From a bacterium D16-76 (GTDB lineage: Bacteria > Bacillota > Clostridia > Oscillospirales > Acutalibacteraceae), in contig QZEE01000001.1 in NCBI GenBank assembly GCA_009917445.1, positions 1 through 64,000 on the forward strand: a DNA stretch of 64,000 nucleotides. Reading direction: 5' to 3'. Shown here one piece after another: positions 16,322 through 25,327 of this stretch; the first letter of the stretch is position 1; each line of letters begins with the position of its first letter. A program made the translations under genes and the position numbers. The notes under the pieces were generated by a model that was given only the letters and a program-made list of their open reading frames with translations, searched no databases and had not been told where the DNA came from.

Positions 16322-17545
16322 ATGCAAAAGAAATCGACAAAAGGCAAAGAGGTTGTCTTTTTTGAAAGGGGGGCATGGTACCACAGAACCAAGACAATCA
16401 ATGATGATTTTACAATAAAATATGGGAAAAAGGGTGGATTTCAAACAGCAGAAGAAGCAGAAGATCACTATTGGGAAGAGAGAGAACGTTTTGATAAAGA
16501 GATATCTCAATATCGGCAGAAGCAAAATACTCAGTTCTCTTTTGCTGGATATCTTACGTATTGGTTTCATAATGTCTTCTTGGCTCGGGTCGAAAGTTCA
16601 ATTAAAATTGGATTTTCCTATGTCTTGTATCATATTATACAACCCAATATCACAAATGACGTGCTGTTGACAATGGTGACAACTGAGTATATTGACGTGC
16701 TGCTTGAGAGATGCTCTAAGCATTCAGAAAGTGCCGGGGTACAAACGCAGAAATTTTTAAGAATTGCCTTTAAAGATGCTATGAATGACGGATACATCAA
16801 AACAAACCCGATGGCATCTGCAAAGAGGTATTATGCGACGATTCCAAAGATTCAGATTCTGACCAAAGAACAAATAAAGACGTTATTGGCGGCTGCTTCT
16901 TGTAATCAGACGCTCTATTTAGAAGTATTGCTTGCTCTTTTTTGTGGATTGCGAAAGGGCGAAATACTTGGTTTGAAGTTTACGGACTTTAATCGCGAAG
17001 AACGTTTTATACACATATCAAGGCAAATTACTCGCAACTATACCGTAACTTTTGACAATCAGGATTTTCATTTTACATCCGATCAGTCAGTCAAACCCCC
17101 AAAAAGTAGGAACAGCAATCGCGTAATCAAAGAGGTTCCTGCCGTTATATTTGATGAATTGGATAAGCGTGTCCAGCTCATTGATTTCTGGAAGCAAAAA
17201 AATGGATGCCGTTATGACCATACAAACGATGAATTCGTGATGGTAAGCGGTCTTGGCAAAATCAAGTCAAGTGATACGATTAATGCTGCTTTATCTGCTA
17301 TTTGTGTGCGAAACGGGTTGCCGCATATTACCGTGCATGGCCTGCGGCATATGTTCGCAACAATATTAATAGAGCAGGGGTTAACACTATTAAAGATCTC
17401 ACGTCTACTTGGCCATCAGTCCATTCATACTACTTTTGAAATATATTGTGGTGTAATGGAAGGGAAAAACGACATAAGGGATTTTGTTGATGAGGCTTTT
17501 GACCCAGGAAAATCTGCCTACTCTTTAGAGGAGGTAGATGTATGA
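16322..17545 (+). CDS. int: Tyrosine-type site-specific integrase
   Basis: This 407-residue recombinase cuts and joins DNA at attachment sites. The catalytic residues are visible: Arg in CGLRKGEILGLK, His-x-x-Arg in VHGLRHMFATIL, the LLGHQSIHTTFEIY block with His, and the nucleophile Tyr at FEIYCGVM. The N-terminal arm-binding (AP2-like) part precedes a SAM-like core-binding domain. AAAGGAGGTG at 16304-16313 selects ATG 16322. Its last codons overlap the ATG of a second integrase gene. It looks complete, so the island may still be excisable if its ends are intact. Confidence 0.92.
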   Translation: MQKKSTKGKEVVFFERGAWYHRTKTINDDFTIKYGKKGGFQTAEEAEDHYWEERERFDKEISQYRQKQNTQFSFAGYLTYWFHNVFLARVESSIKIGFSYVLYHIIQPNITNDVLLTMVTTEYIDVLLERCSKHSESAGVQTQKFLRIAFKDAMNDGYIKTNPMASAKRYYATIPKIQILTKEQIKTLLAAASCNQTLYLEVLLALFCGLRKGEILGLKFTDFNREERFIHISRQITRNYTVTFDNQDFHFTSDQSVKPPKSRNSNRVIKEVPAVIFDELDKRVQLIDFWKQKNGCRYDHTNDEFVMVSGLGKIKSSDTINAALSAICVRNGLPHITVHGLRHMFATILIEQGLTLLKISRLLGHQSIHTTFEIYCGVMEGKNDIRDFVDEAFDPGKSAYSLEEVDV

Positions 17546-18826
17546 ACAGAAAACCCCTTGAAACACCCGAAATAAATCCAGCATTTACCCATGGTGAAAT
17601 CATTGATTGGAAGTTCAATCCCTCAATTACCCCTGCGAAAGGAAAATACTGCTTTCGATTCAGCCTAACTTTTGCTGATGGAACAGAGGAACCTAGGCAA
17701 GTTGGGGGATTTTCAAAGAAGTCAGAATGTTTGAAGGAAAGGGAGCGCGTAATTGCGCAGCTCCATAATCATGAGTACGTCGCTTTCCCGAAAGCTACTT
17801 AAAAGAATACTTAGATTTTTGGCTGTATGTCGTAATGATAAAGCAAAAAAAGATTGCTTACGGGACCTATACGGCATACAGAAACATCATTTACAATTAT
17901 TTGGTTCCGTATATGGGCAAGTCCAGATTGAGCAGTGTGAATAGAGGTATGCTTGCTAAGCTCCTAAAAACTATTGATAGCCCTTCTATTGAAAAACAGA
18001 TGTTAGGCGTTATCTGGGGGGCCTTCAACTATGCTAAAGGAAAGAATTTCATTGGAATCAATCCAGCTATTGGGATTACCAGAACTTACAAAGAAGCCAA
18101 AGCTAAAAGGCCAGTTGTCGAGAACCGCGACCATCGCTCACTCTTGAACAAGCTATTAAGTTCATGCTTGAATGTAAGGAAAAAGAGCCAGGAATCTTGC
18201 TTCCACTTTTCTTTGCGATAACTATGGGAATGCGTATCAGTGAAATAATTGCCCTAAAGTATACGGATATTGATTTTGGCACTAATGAAGCCCACATTCA
18301 AAGACAGCTAGGAAGAAGGGTCGATGAGGATGTCTCTTCTGTACAAGAAGGGATGTTGATTAAGCAGGAACTATCGCCAAAAACGTATTCAGGGGACCGC
18401 ATAACTCCCGTTCCACAGTTTGTTATAGACGAGATTATTCTGGAGCGTGAGAAGTATGAGCTGCGAAAAGGGAAAGTGATTGATTTTCAGGACTATGGAT
18501 ACATTTGGTGCAAGGAGAACGGAAGCCCCTTTAATCGGGGGAGTTATAAAAAGCCATTTAAGCGATTGTTGGCAGAATGCGGATTTCCGGACATGCATTG
18601 GCATGATTTACGTCATACATATGCTACAATTCTTTCAGAAAACAATTTGAGTTTAAAGGCTATCGCATCTGCTATGGGGCACAGCAAAGAAATTTTTACC
18701 GCTGACGCCTATACGAACCCTCAGCAGATCATTGCTGACGGACTCTCTGCCATACAACCGTTTTTGGAGGAAGTACTTCCCTCCGACATCACAGAAACTC
18801 TTGCTACCGATTCTATAAGTTTCTGA
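17542..18826 (+). pseudogene. Second tyrosine integrase, broken by two frameshifts
   Basis: The ATG overlaps the stop of the first integrase (ATGA). The N-terminal part runs in one frame to about 17795, shifts to a second frame (YLKEYLDFWLYVVMIKQ...) until about 18125, then to a third (LTLEQAIKFMLECKEKEP...). The three parts join into one integrase of about 425 residues. The last part retains GMRISEIIALKY, HDLRHTYATI, AMGHSKEIFTADAY, so all catalytic residues exist but not in one frame. Tandem overlapping integrases of this kind act together in some elements, so loss of the second may have fixed the island in place. Confidence 0.85.
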
Positions 18827-19011
18827 GCTATTGCCGACATGAGTTTCGTGTTAAGTAGTTTTGCTTGACATGATTATGTATTAGGCAAGCTTTCATGGTC
18901 GGAAAACACAAATTGTGGCCGTTAGTCGTGTAACGAGAAAAAACAGAGCTTTTCCTGTTTATAAAGTCATGATGAAATCATGAAAAAACCAGTGCCAGAG
19001 AGGAGAATATC

Positions 19012-20937
19012 GTGGATTTACAAGACAAAAAAACATCGGAATTATCATGCGATCTGCACGATAATTCCGATAAAAATGAAAGAAAATTAGCATTAAGCCA
19101 CAAAATTCTAATGAGTGTGGAGAAACCTGGCCGTTATGTGGGCGGCGAGGTAAATGCGGTCATGAAAGACCCCTCCAAAGTGGAAGTCCGGTTCGCATTC
19201 TGTTTTCCGGATGTGTATGAGATCGGTATGTCCCACCTGGGCATAAAAATTTTGTACGGTGCTTTTAACCAGGTGCCTTACTTCTGGTGCGAGCGGGTGT
19301 TTGCCCCCTGGGTGGACATGGAGCGGCAGATGGTGGAGCATAACATCCCCTTGTACGCCCTGGAAAGCGGCGACCCGGTGGGGGAGTTTGATTTTATCGG
19401 GTTTACGCTGCAATATGAGCTGAGCTATACCAACGTGCTGCGGATGCTGGAGCTTGCGGGGATCCCCCTGCGGGCCGCCGACCGGAAGGATCTGCACAAC
19501 ATTGTGGTGGGAGGCGGGCCCTGCGCCTGCAACCCGGAGCCCCTGGCGGACTTTTTTGACATTTTCTTTCTGGGGGATGGGGAAGAAGTAGATTTGGAGG
19601 TTATGGAGCTGTACCGCCAGTGCAAGAAGGAAGAGAAGGGGAAAGAGGAATTTTTGCGTATGGCCGCGCAGATCGAGGGGGTATATGTGCCGGCCCTTTA
19701 CGACGTGGCGTATAACCCGGACGGGACGGTGCGGTCTTATACCCCGCGGGAGGGCGCGCCAGCAGTGGTGAAGAAGCGGGTGGTGCTGGACATGGACAGC
19801 GCCTATTATCCGGAAGCTTTCCCGGTGCCTATGATCGAGGTGGTACATAGCCGCATAGCCGAAGAGGTGCTGCGGGGATGTATACGGGGGTGCCGGTTCT
19901 GCCAGGCGGGGTTTTTGTACCGGCCCTTCCGGGAGAAGAGCATCGATGTGATCGACGCCCAGTGCCGGGCGCTGTGCGCCTCTACAGGGTATGACGAGAT
20001 ATCCCTTTCCTCTTTGAGCACCAGCGACTACAGCCGGCTTAACGAGCTGATAGACCGCCTGCACCAGTGGACGGAAAAGGACAAGGTGAGCCTATCCCTG
20101 CCCTCTCTGCGGGTGGACGGCTTTTCGCCTGAACTGATGGAGCGTATACACTCGGTGCGCAAAAGCGGGCTGACCTTTGCGCCGGAGGCGGGGTCCCAGC
20201 GGATGCGGGATGTGATCAACAAGAATGTCACAGAAGAAGAGCTGCTGCACACGGTGGACGTGGCCTTTACCGAGGGGTGGACGCGCATTAAGCTGTATTT
20301 TATGATCGGCCTGCCTACGGAAACTAAGGAAGACGTGCTGGCAATTTTGGAGCTGGGGAAAAAAGTGGTGGACGCTTTTTATGGGAACAAGGAAAAGCCC
20401 AAGGGGAAAGCGGTGGAGGTGGCGCTGAGCGCCGCGGCTTTTGTGCCCAAGCCTTTTACGCCTTTCCAGTGGTTTGGGCAGGACACCATGGAGGTGCTGC
20501 GGGAAAAGCAGCGGGAATTGACGGGGAACGTGAGGTCCAGGCGAATAAGCGTTAGCTACCATGGGGCCAAGACCAGCTTTTTGGAAGCGGTGTTTGCCCG
20601 GGGCGACCGGAGGCTCTGCGCGGTAATGGAGAAGGCCGTGGAAATGGGCCTGCACTTTGACGGCTGGGACGACCAGTTTGACTTTGACAAGTGGATGGAG
20701 GCTTTTGAGGCCTGCGGGATCGACCCGGCTTTTTACGCCAACCGCACACGGGGGCTGGACGAGGTGTTCCCTTGGGACCACCTGGACTATGGTGTGACAA
20801 AGGAATTTTTAAAGGCAGAGTATGAGCGGGCCTACAAAGGGTTGACCACGCCCAACTGCCGGGAAAAATGCGCCAATTGCGGGGCTTTATGCTACAAAGG
20901 GGGGCTGTGCGTTGAAAAACGTGAGGATATGGTTTAA
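19012..20937 (+). CDS. TIGR03960 family B12-binding/radical SAM protein
   Basis: This 641-residue enzyme is of unknown substrate, usually fused or paired with a DUF2344 protein. A cobalamin-binding-like domain occupies the N-terminal third. The radical SAM site is RGCIRGCRFCQAGF with Cys-x3-Cys-x2-Cys (about residue 287 on). EISLSSLSTSDY and FAPEAGSQRMRD are further family motifs. C-terminal cysteines (CREKCANCGALC...GGLC) suggest an extra metal site. GTG 19012 follows GAGGAG. The first 30 or so residues are encoded by A+T-rich DNA unlike the rest and include a perfect inverted repeat; conserved sequence starts near HKILMSVEKPGRYVGGEVN, so the N terminus seems to have been replaced by island DNA. 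Confidence 0.88.
   Translation: MDLQDKKTSELSCDLHDNSDKNERKLALSHKILMSVEKPGRYVGGEVNAVMKDPSKVEVRFAFCFPDVYEIGMSHLGIKILYGAFNQVPYFWCERVFAPWVDMERQMVEHNIPLYALESGDPVGEFDFIGFTLQYELSYTNVLRMLELAGIPLRAADRKDLHNIVVGGGPCACNPEPLADFFDIFFLGDGEEVDLEVMELYRQCKKEEKGKEEFLRMAAQIEGVYVPALYDVAYNPDGTVRSYTPREGAPAVVKKRVVLDMDSAYYPEAFPVPMIEVVHSRIAEEVLRGCIRGCRFCQAGFLYRPFREKSIDVIDAQCRALCASTGYDEISLSSLSTSDYSRLNELIDRLHQWTEKDKVSLSLPSLRVDGFSPELMERIHSVRKSGLTFAPEAGSQRMRDVINKNVTEEELLHTVDVAFTEGWTRIKLYFMIGLPTETKEDVLAILELGKKVVDAFYGNKEKPKGKAVEVALSAAAFVPKPFTPFQWFGQDTMEVLREKQRELTGNVRSRRISVSYHGAKTSFLEAVFARGDRRLCAVMEKAVEMGLHFDGWDDQFDFDKWMEAFEACGIDPAFYANRTRGLDEVFPWDHLDYGVTKEFLKAEYERAYKGLTTPNCREKCANCGALCYKGGLCVEKREDMV
19035..19071. repeat. Perfect 12-bp inverted repeat inside the 5' end of the radical SAM gene
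   Basis: ATCGGAATTATC (19035-19046) and GATAATTCCGAT (19060-19071) flank a 13-base spacer. The repeat lies in the A+T-rich opening part of the coding region, at the boundary between island and chromosome. It may be an integrase core site, a terminator relic or a regulatory hairpin. Confidence 0.5.
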
Positions 20938-21568
20938 AAAAGTGGGGGCGGCCAGGTACATCTCCCACTTGGACTTGACCCATTGCATGGCCCGGGCGTT
21001 GAAGCTTTCTGGCTTGCCGGTGTGGTACACCCAGGGGTTTAACCCCCGCATCTATATGACGTTTGCCATGCCTTTATCCCTGGGGACCAGCGGCCTGCGG
21101 GAGTGTATGGACATACGCTTTACAGAGGATGGCGCGCCGCTGGAAGGGGTAGCGGAAAAAATCAACGCCCATTTGCCAAAGGATGTTGTGGTGTGGGGGG
21201 TTACTGAGCCGGCAAACAAGCTGGACGCCATTGCTTTTGCCCGCTATGGGATAAGGCTGGAAACAGAGGGCAGCGCCTTGCTAAAGGACAAAATCCAAGG
21301 GCTGTTTGCGCGGGGGCCGGTGACGGTGATGAAGCATGGGAAAAAGGGTGACAAGGAGTTTGACATTACACCTTATTTTTCCGGTATGGGGATGGAGGAG
21401 CTGGGGGCGGGGTGCCTGGCTTTGACGGTGCGCCTGCCCTGCAGCGTGTCGGGCGGGGTGAACCCTGGGCTGCTTTTGGAGGCGCTGAAAAGCTATGAAG
21501 GGCTGGAGCCTTGCGGGGAAATCACCCGGGAAATGCTTTTGCTGGAAGATTTTTCCGAAATCTCGTAA
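20912..21568 (+). CDS. TIGR03936 family radical SAM-associated protein (DUF2344)
   Basis: This 218-residue partner of the preceding radical SAM protein contains RYISHLDLTHCMARALKLSGLPVWYTQGFNPRIYMTFAMPLSLG, the family signature. Its TTG start at 20912 lies within the last codons of the radical SAM gene, so the two are translationally coupled. In many clostridia the same two domains are joined or adjacent and lie near rng, rplU or rplS, suggesting a role in RNA or ribosome modification. Function is not proven. Confidence 0.88.
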   Translation: MKNVRIWFKKVGAARYISHLDLTHCMARALKLSGLPVWYTQGFNPRIYMTFAMPLSLGTSGLRECMDIRFTEDGAPLEGVAEKINAHLPKDVVVWGVTEPANKLDAIAFARYGIRLETEGSALLKDKIQGLFARGPVTVMKHGKKGDKEFDITPYFSGMGMEELGAGCLALTVRLPCSVSGGVNPGLLLEALKSYEGLEPCGEITREMLLLEDFSEIS

Positions 21569-21576
21569 AAAATACC

Positions 21577-21605
21577 TTGCAAAATCCGGGGGCATATGGT
21601 AAAAT
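21577..21605 (+). promoter_or_regulatory. SigA-type promoter of rplS
   Basis: TTGCAA (21577-21582), a 17-base spacer and TAAAAT (21600-21605) give a good vegetative promoter between the DUF2344 gene and rplS. Confidence 0.8.
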
Positions 21606-21616
21606 GTTTAAGCATT

Positions 21617-21743
21617 TGAGTTCTGCGGGCGTCCTCAAAGGCTTGCCCGTGGGGTTCTGGGCGCGGTTACGCGCAGGAAGCGGACAGTCCGCTGCCGTGA
21701 AACGGCATGAATGTCTGAATTTATTTTATTGGAGGAATATCAA
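21617..21743 (+). promoter_or_regulatory. Structured leader of rplS, possible L19 autoregulation site
   Basis: About 125 bases of leader hold several hairpins, including CGGGC...GCCCG, GCGGACAGTCCGC and GCCGTGAAACGGC. Firmicutes rplS genes often carry an L19 leader RNA through which the protein represses its own synthesis. I see structure in the right place but cannot confirm the family consensus by eye. Confidence 0.5.
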
Positions 21744-22088
21744 ATGGACGCACTGAAGATCATTTCCCAGAGTTCTTTGCGGGAAGAAGTACCCCAGTTT
21801 AACATTGGCGACACGGTACGGGTGGATGTGAACATCCGTGAAGGCGAGCGCGAGAGGATCCAGCAGTTTGAAGGCACGGTTATTGCCCGCAAAGGCAGCG
21901 GCATCAGCGAGACCTTTACGGTTCGCCGCGTTTCCTACGGCGTAGGCGTGGAGAGGGTGTTCCCCCTTCATTCCCCCAATGTAAAGGCTGTGAAGGTGGT
22001 GCGCCACGGCCGTGTACGCCGTGCGAAGCTCTATTACCTGCGCAACCGCGTGGGCAAGGCCGCTAAGGTCAAGGAGCAGCTGAAGTAA
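21744..22088 (+). CDS. rplS: 50S ribosomal protein L19
   Basis: This 114-residue ribosomal protein sits at the interface of the two subunits. The sequence [37 protein letters not shown]...[21 protein letters not shown] is diagnostic of L19, and the basic C terminus [21 protein letters not shown]-like segment is present. TGGAGG upstream sets ATG 21744. It has its own promoter, leader and terminator, so it is a single-gene unit. Confidence 0.98.
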   Translation: MDALKIISQSSLREEVPQFNIGDTVRVDVNIREGERERIQQFEGTVIARKGSGISETFTVRRVSYGVGVERVFPLHSPNVKAVKVVRHGRVRRAKLYYLRNRVGKAAKVKEQLK

Positions 22089-22106
22089 GAAAACCATATA
22101 GGCGAC

Positions 22107-22132
22107 AAAAAGGGACTTCATGTCCCTTTTTT
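22107..22132 (+). terminator. Intrinsic terminator after rplS
   Basis: AAAAAGGGAC pairs with GTCCCTTTTT around TTCAT, ending in a run of T. It closes the rplS unit. Confidence 0.85.
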
Positions 22133-22160
22133 GCTATCACGGGGGCGTTAGGAGCGAGGT

Positions 22161-22739
22161 ATGAGGGGAATAATGGGAAACAGGCGGCAGCCTGGCAAAA
22201 AGAAAATAACAGCCAGCGTTTTTCTGGATTGGGTGGAAGAGCTGGCCATGGCCCTTTGCATCCTGGCGGTGGTCTTTACGTTCTGTTTCCGGGTGATCAC
22301 GGTGTCTGGCACGTCTATGGCGCCCCAGTACCAGGACGGGGACCGGATTTTGGTGGTCAACCCCTTTTCGGCCCCCAAGCAGGGGGACGTGGTGGTCATT
22401 GTCAATGTGTTGGAGGAGCCGATCATCAAGCGGGTGATGGCTACCGAAGGGCAGACGGTGGATTTTGACTATGAAGCCAAAATGGTGCTGGTAGACGGCG
22501 TACCGGTGGATGAAACGGCTTTTGGCCTGGAAAATGGCGTTACAGAGTACCCGTATACCTCTTTTGAGCTGGTGGAATTCCCCCAGACCGTGCCAGAGGG
22601 CTGCCTTTTTGTGCTGGGGGACAACCGGGCGGTCTCAGAGGACAGCCGGTACCAGATCATTGGCATGATAGACCAGCGGGACGTGTTGGGGAAGGCGGTT
22701 TTCCATGTGTTCCCCCTTTGGCGCGGGGGCTTGGTGTAG
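22161..22739 (+). CDS. lepB: Signal peptidase I, first copy
   Basis: This membrane serine protease removes signal peptides from exported proteins. One membrane segment lies near residues 28-45 (LAMALCILAVVFTFCFRVI). The catalytic Ser is in VSGTSMAPQYQDGD and the catalytic Lys in EEPIIKRVMA, followed by VLGDNRAVSEDSR of box E. The length, 192 residues, is typical for Gram-positive SipS-like enzymes. ATG 22161 has AGGAG six bases upstream; ATG 22173 with GAGGGG is an alternative. A close paralogue follows directly. Confidence 0.93.
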   Translation: MRGIMGNRRQPGKKKITASVFLDWVEELAMALCILAVVFTFCFRVITVSGTSMAPQYQDGDRILVVNPFSAPKQGDVVVIVNVLEEPIIKRVMATEGQTVDFDYEAKMVLVDGVPVDETAFGLENGVTEYPYTSFELVEFPQTVPEGCLFVLGDNRAVSEDSRYQIIGMIDQRDVLGKAVFHVFPLWRGGLV

Positions 22740-22774
22740 CGGGGCTTTTTAGGCTGTATTTTTAGAAAGGGTGA

Positions 22775-23341
22775 GTGGCTTTGGAAGAGGCGCGGCAGGA
22801 AAAATCTTTTAACAGCTCGGTGCTGGAATGGGTGGAGACCATTGTGTTTGCTATTTTGTTTGTGTCGGTGGTGTTTACCTTTGCGGCGCGGGTGATCACT
22901 GTGGACGGGCGCTCGATGGAGCCCACTTACCATCATGGCGATCGTGTGCTGGTTTCGGGCTTTGCCGGGGATGTGGGCCGCGGGGACGTGGTGATTATTG
23001 TACATGCCTTGCAGGAGCCCATTATCAAGCGGGTAGTGGCCACGGAAGGGCAGGTAGTGGACTTTGACCGGGAGGCTGGGGAGATTGTGGTGGACGGCGA
23101 GCCGGTAAAGGGCGAGGTTTTTGGACTGGAAAACGGCATCACCTATCTGCCGGAGGTGTCGGGGCAGCTGCTGGAATTCCCTCAGACCGTGCCGGAAAAC
23201 TGTGTCTTTGTGCTGGGGGACAACCGGGGGAACTCGACGGACAGCCGGTTCCTTTCGGTGGGGATGGTGGACCACCGGAACATACTGGGGAAAGTGGTGT
23301 TTAACCTGTACCCATTTGCTAAAATGGGCCGGCCTTCGTGA
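22775..23341 (+). CDS. lepB: Signal peptidase I, second copy
   Basis: This 188-residue paralogue of the preceding gene keeps the membrane segment (VFAILFVSVVFTFAARVI), Ser in VDGRSMEPTYHHGD, Lys in EPIIKRVVATEGQ and VLGDNRGNSTDSR. The two copies match over most of their length (for example EFPQTVPE and GLENGIT/GLENGVT), which points to a local duplication. GTG 22775 is the start, with AGAAAGG just upstream. Two tandem copies may differ in preferred substrates or timing; that cannot be read here. Confidence 0.92.
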   Translation: MALEEARQEKSFNSSVLEWVETIVFAILFVSVVFTFAARVITVDGRSMEPTYHHGDRVLVSGFAGDVGRGDVVIIVHALQEPIIKRVVATEGQVVDFDREAGEIVVDGEPVKGEVFGLENGITYLPEVSGQLLEFPQTVPENCVFVLGDNRGNSTDSRFLSVGMVDHRNILGKVVFNLYPFAKMGRPS

Positions 23342-23410
23342 TGAGGCTGGCTTTGGGATAATATGTAAAGGATCTTGGCTTTATGGTTATAGCGGAAAAG
23401 GAGGGGGAAA

Positions 23411-24292
23411 ATGGGTGAAGTTATGCCGGTGCAATGGTTTCCGGGGCATATGGCGAAGACCAGGCGGAAGATTGCGGAGGATTTGAAGCTGGTGGATATC
23501 GTGGCGGAAATTTTGGACGCGCGAATCCCGAAGAGCAGCGCAAACCCGGTCTTGCGGGATATTATACGGGCTAAGCCCCGGGTGGTGCTGCTGAATAAAA
23601 GCGATATGGCAGACCCAAAAGAGACGGCTAAGTGGGTAGCTTGTTTCCGGGAAGAAGGGCTGATGGCTATTCCGGTGGAGAGCAAGACGGGCAAGGGGAT
23701 ACCGGCCTTTTATAACGCGGCCCGGCAGGTGCTGCGGGAACAGATTGCCGCCTGGGAGCGCAAGGGCATGGTGGGCCGTCCTATACGGGTGATGGTGCTG
23801 GGGGTGCCTAACGTGGGGAAATCCTCTTTTATCAATCGGATTATGGTAAAGGGCGGCGGAGGCAAGGCCGAGGTGCGGGACATGCCCGGCGTCACCCGGC
23901 AAAACCGCTGGTTTACAGTGGGCAAGGGCTTTGAGCTGCTGGACACCCCGGGGGTGCTGTGGCCGAAGTTTGAAGACCCCTTGGTGGGGGAGCATTTGGC
24001 CTTTACCGGGGCGGTGAAGGATGAGATTTTGGATTTGGAGGGGCTTGCCTGCCGGCTGCTGGAGCTTTTGCAGGAATTGTACCCGGAAAGCTTGCAGGGG
24101 CGGTATAAGCTGCAGGTGGATCCCCAATCGCCCCAGCCGGGGTATGAGCTGTTGGAAAAGCTGGGCCGCAACCGGGGGATGCTGGTCTCTGGGGGGGAAG
24201 TCAACACAGAGAGGGCGGCGATTACGCTGCTGGACGAATACCGGGGCGGCAAGCTGGGGGCCTTGACACTGGAACATGTGGGCAGGCCCTAA
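23411..24292 (+). CDS. rbgA: Ribosome biogenesis GTPase RbgA (YlqF)
   Basis: RbgA acts late in 50S subunit assembly. The GTPase motifs are in the circularly permuted order of this family: LLNKSD (G4) first, then GVPNVGKSS (G1), DMPGVTR (G2) and DTPGVLWP (G3). The N-terminal WFPGHMAKT and the C-terminal domain GRYKL...[15 protein letters not shown] fit RbgA, 293 residues long. AAAAGGAGGGGG precedes ATG 23411. It begins a run of closely packed genes (rnhB, yraN, dipeptidase). Confidence 0.96.
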   Translation: MGEVMPVQWFPGHMAKTRRKIAEDLKLVDIVAEILDARIPKSSANPVLRDIIRAKPRVVLLNKSDMADPKETAKWVACFREEGLMAIPVESKTGKGIPAFYNAARQVLREQIAAWERKGMVGRPIRVMVLGVPNVGKSSFINRIMVKGGGGKAEVRDMPGVTRQNRWFTVGKGFELLDTPGVLWPKFEDPLVGEHLAFTGAVKDEILDLEGLACRLLELLQELYPESLQGRYKLQVDPQSPQPGYELLEKLGRNRGMLVSGGEVNTERAAITLLDEYRGGKLGALTLEHVGRP

Positions 24293-24300
24293 GGAGGGAT

Positions 24301-24906
24301 ATGGTGGATTTTTATGCCTATGAGCGGCAGGCCGCGGACAGGGGCTACCGGGCGGTATGCGGCATAGACGAGGCTGGTCGCGGGCCCTTGGCGGGGCCGG
24401 TATGCGCGGCGGCGGTCATTTTGCCTTTGGGGTGTGAGATTTTGGGGCTGGATGACTCGAAAAAGCTGACGGAAAAAAAGCGGGAACAGCTTTTTGACGT
24501 GATAAAGGAAAAAGCGCTGGCTTATGGCATTGGCTGGGCGGACCAAGGGGAGATTGACCGGCATAACATTTTGCAGGCGACTTTTTTGGCTATGGGACGG
24601 GCAGTAGAGGCGCTGCCGGTGCCGCCGGACTGGGCCATGGTTGACGGCAACCGCATGCCGCCGCTGCCGGTGCCGGGGGAAACGGTGGTAAAGGGGGACG
24701 GGAAATCGGCCAGCATTGCGGCGGCTTCGGTTTTGGCAAAGGTGAGCCGGGACCGGCTGCTGCGGGAGTTGGACAAGGAGTACCCCCAGTATGGGTTTGC
24801 CCAGCATAAGGGGTATGGGACAAAGGCCCATTATGAGGCGATCAAGCGGTATGGTGTGCTGCCGGTGCACCGGCGGAGCTTTCTGAAAAATCTTTTGGAG
24901 AAATAA
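24301..24906 (+). CDS. rnhB: Ribonuclease HII
   Basis: RNase HII removes ribonucleotides from DNA and RNA primers in hybrids. The active-site segment [15 protein letters not shown] supplies Asp and Glu, and [24 protein letters not shown] and [22 protein letters not shown] complete the family pattern. It is 201 residues long. ATG 24301 follows AAGGAGG; the gap to rbgA is eight bases. Confidence 0.97.
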   Translation: MVDFYAYERQAADRGYRAVCGIDEAGRGPLAGPVCAAAVILPLGCEILGLDDSKKLTEKKREQLFDVIKEKALAYGIGWADQGEIDRHNILQATFLAMGRAVEALPVPPDWAMVDGNRMPPLPVPGETVVKGDGKSASIAAASVLAKVSRDRLLRELDKEYPQYGFAQHKGYGTKAHYEAIKRYGVLPVHRRSFLKNLLEK

Positions 24907-24913
24907 AAGGGGG

Positions 24914-25312
24914 ATGGGCGCGGCGTTGCTGGCGGCCTTTAAAATCCTTATGGAAAAAAATGCGGCCGGCCTGGGACGGTTGGCGGAAGAGTTTGTGGCC
25001 CAGCGTTTGTGCGAAATGGGCTGCGAGGTTTTGGCGCGGAATTACCACTCCCGGTTTGGGGAGATCGATATTATTGCCCGGCGGGATGGGCTGCTTTTGC
25101 TTGTGGAGGTCAAGGCCCGTAAAGGGGGAAGCCTTGTTTCGCCTTTTGAGGCGGTGACGCCGGGGAAGCAGAGGAAAATCCTGCTGACGGCCGGGCAGTA
25201 CTTGGCGGAGAACCCGGGCCCATTACAACCCCGGTTTGATGTGGCGGCTGTGTATATGCAGGCGGGGAGGGCCGTAAAGATGGAGTATCTGGAAAATGCT
25301 TTTACAGCGTAA
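24914..25312 (+). CDS. yraN: YraN family (UPF0102) endonuclease-like protein
   Basis: This 132-residue protein has the UPF0102 fold: GRLAEEFVAQRLCEMGCEVLARNYHSRFGEIDIIARRDG, then LLLVEVKARKG, with Glu, Asp and Glu-x-Lys as in PD-(D/E)XK nucleases. The function is unproven, though its place after rnhB is conserved in many bacteria. ATG 24914 lies very close to its purine-rich site; ATG 24950 (MEKNAAGLGRLAEE), closer to the usual family start, is an alternative but has no clear ribosome binding site. Confidence 0.9.
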   Translation: MGAALLAAFKILMEKNAAGLGRLAEEFVAQRLCEMGCEVLARNYHSRFGEIDIIARRDGLLLLVEVKARKGGSLVSPFEAVTPGKQRKILLTAGQYLAENPGPLQPRFDVAAVYMQAGRAVKMEYLENAFTA

Positions 25313-25327
25313 GAGGAGGTAGGGATT

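Noticed and set aside
18164-18826. A separate short integrase starting at 18164
   Set aside because: It is the C-terminal part of the frameshifted second integrase; upstream frames supply the missing N-terminal and core-binding domains.
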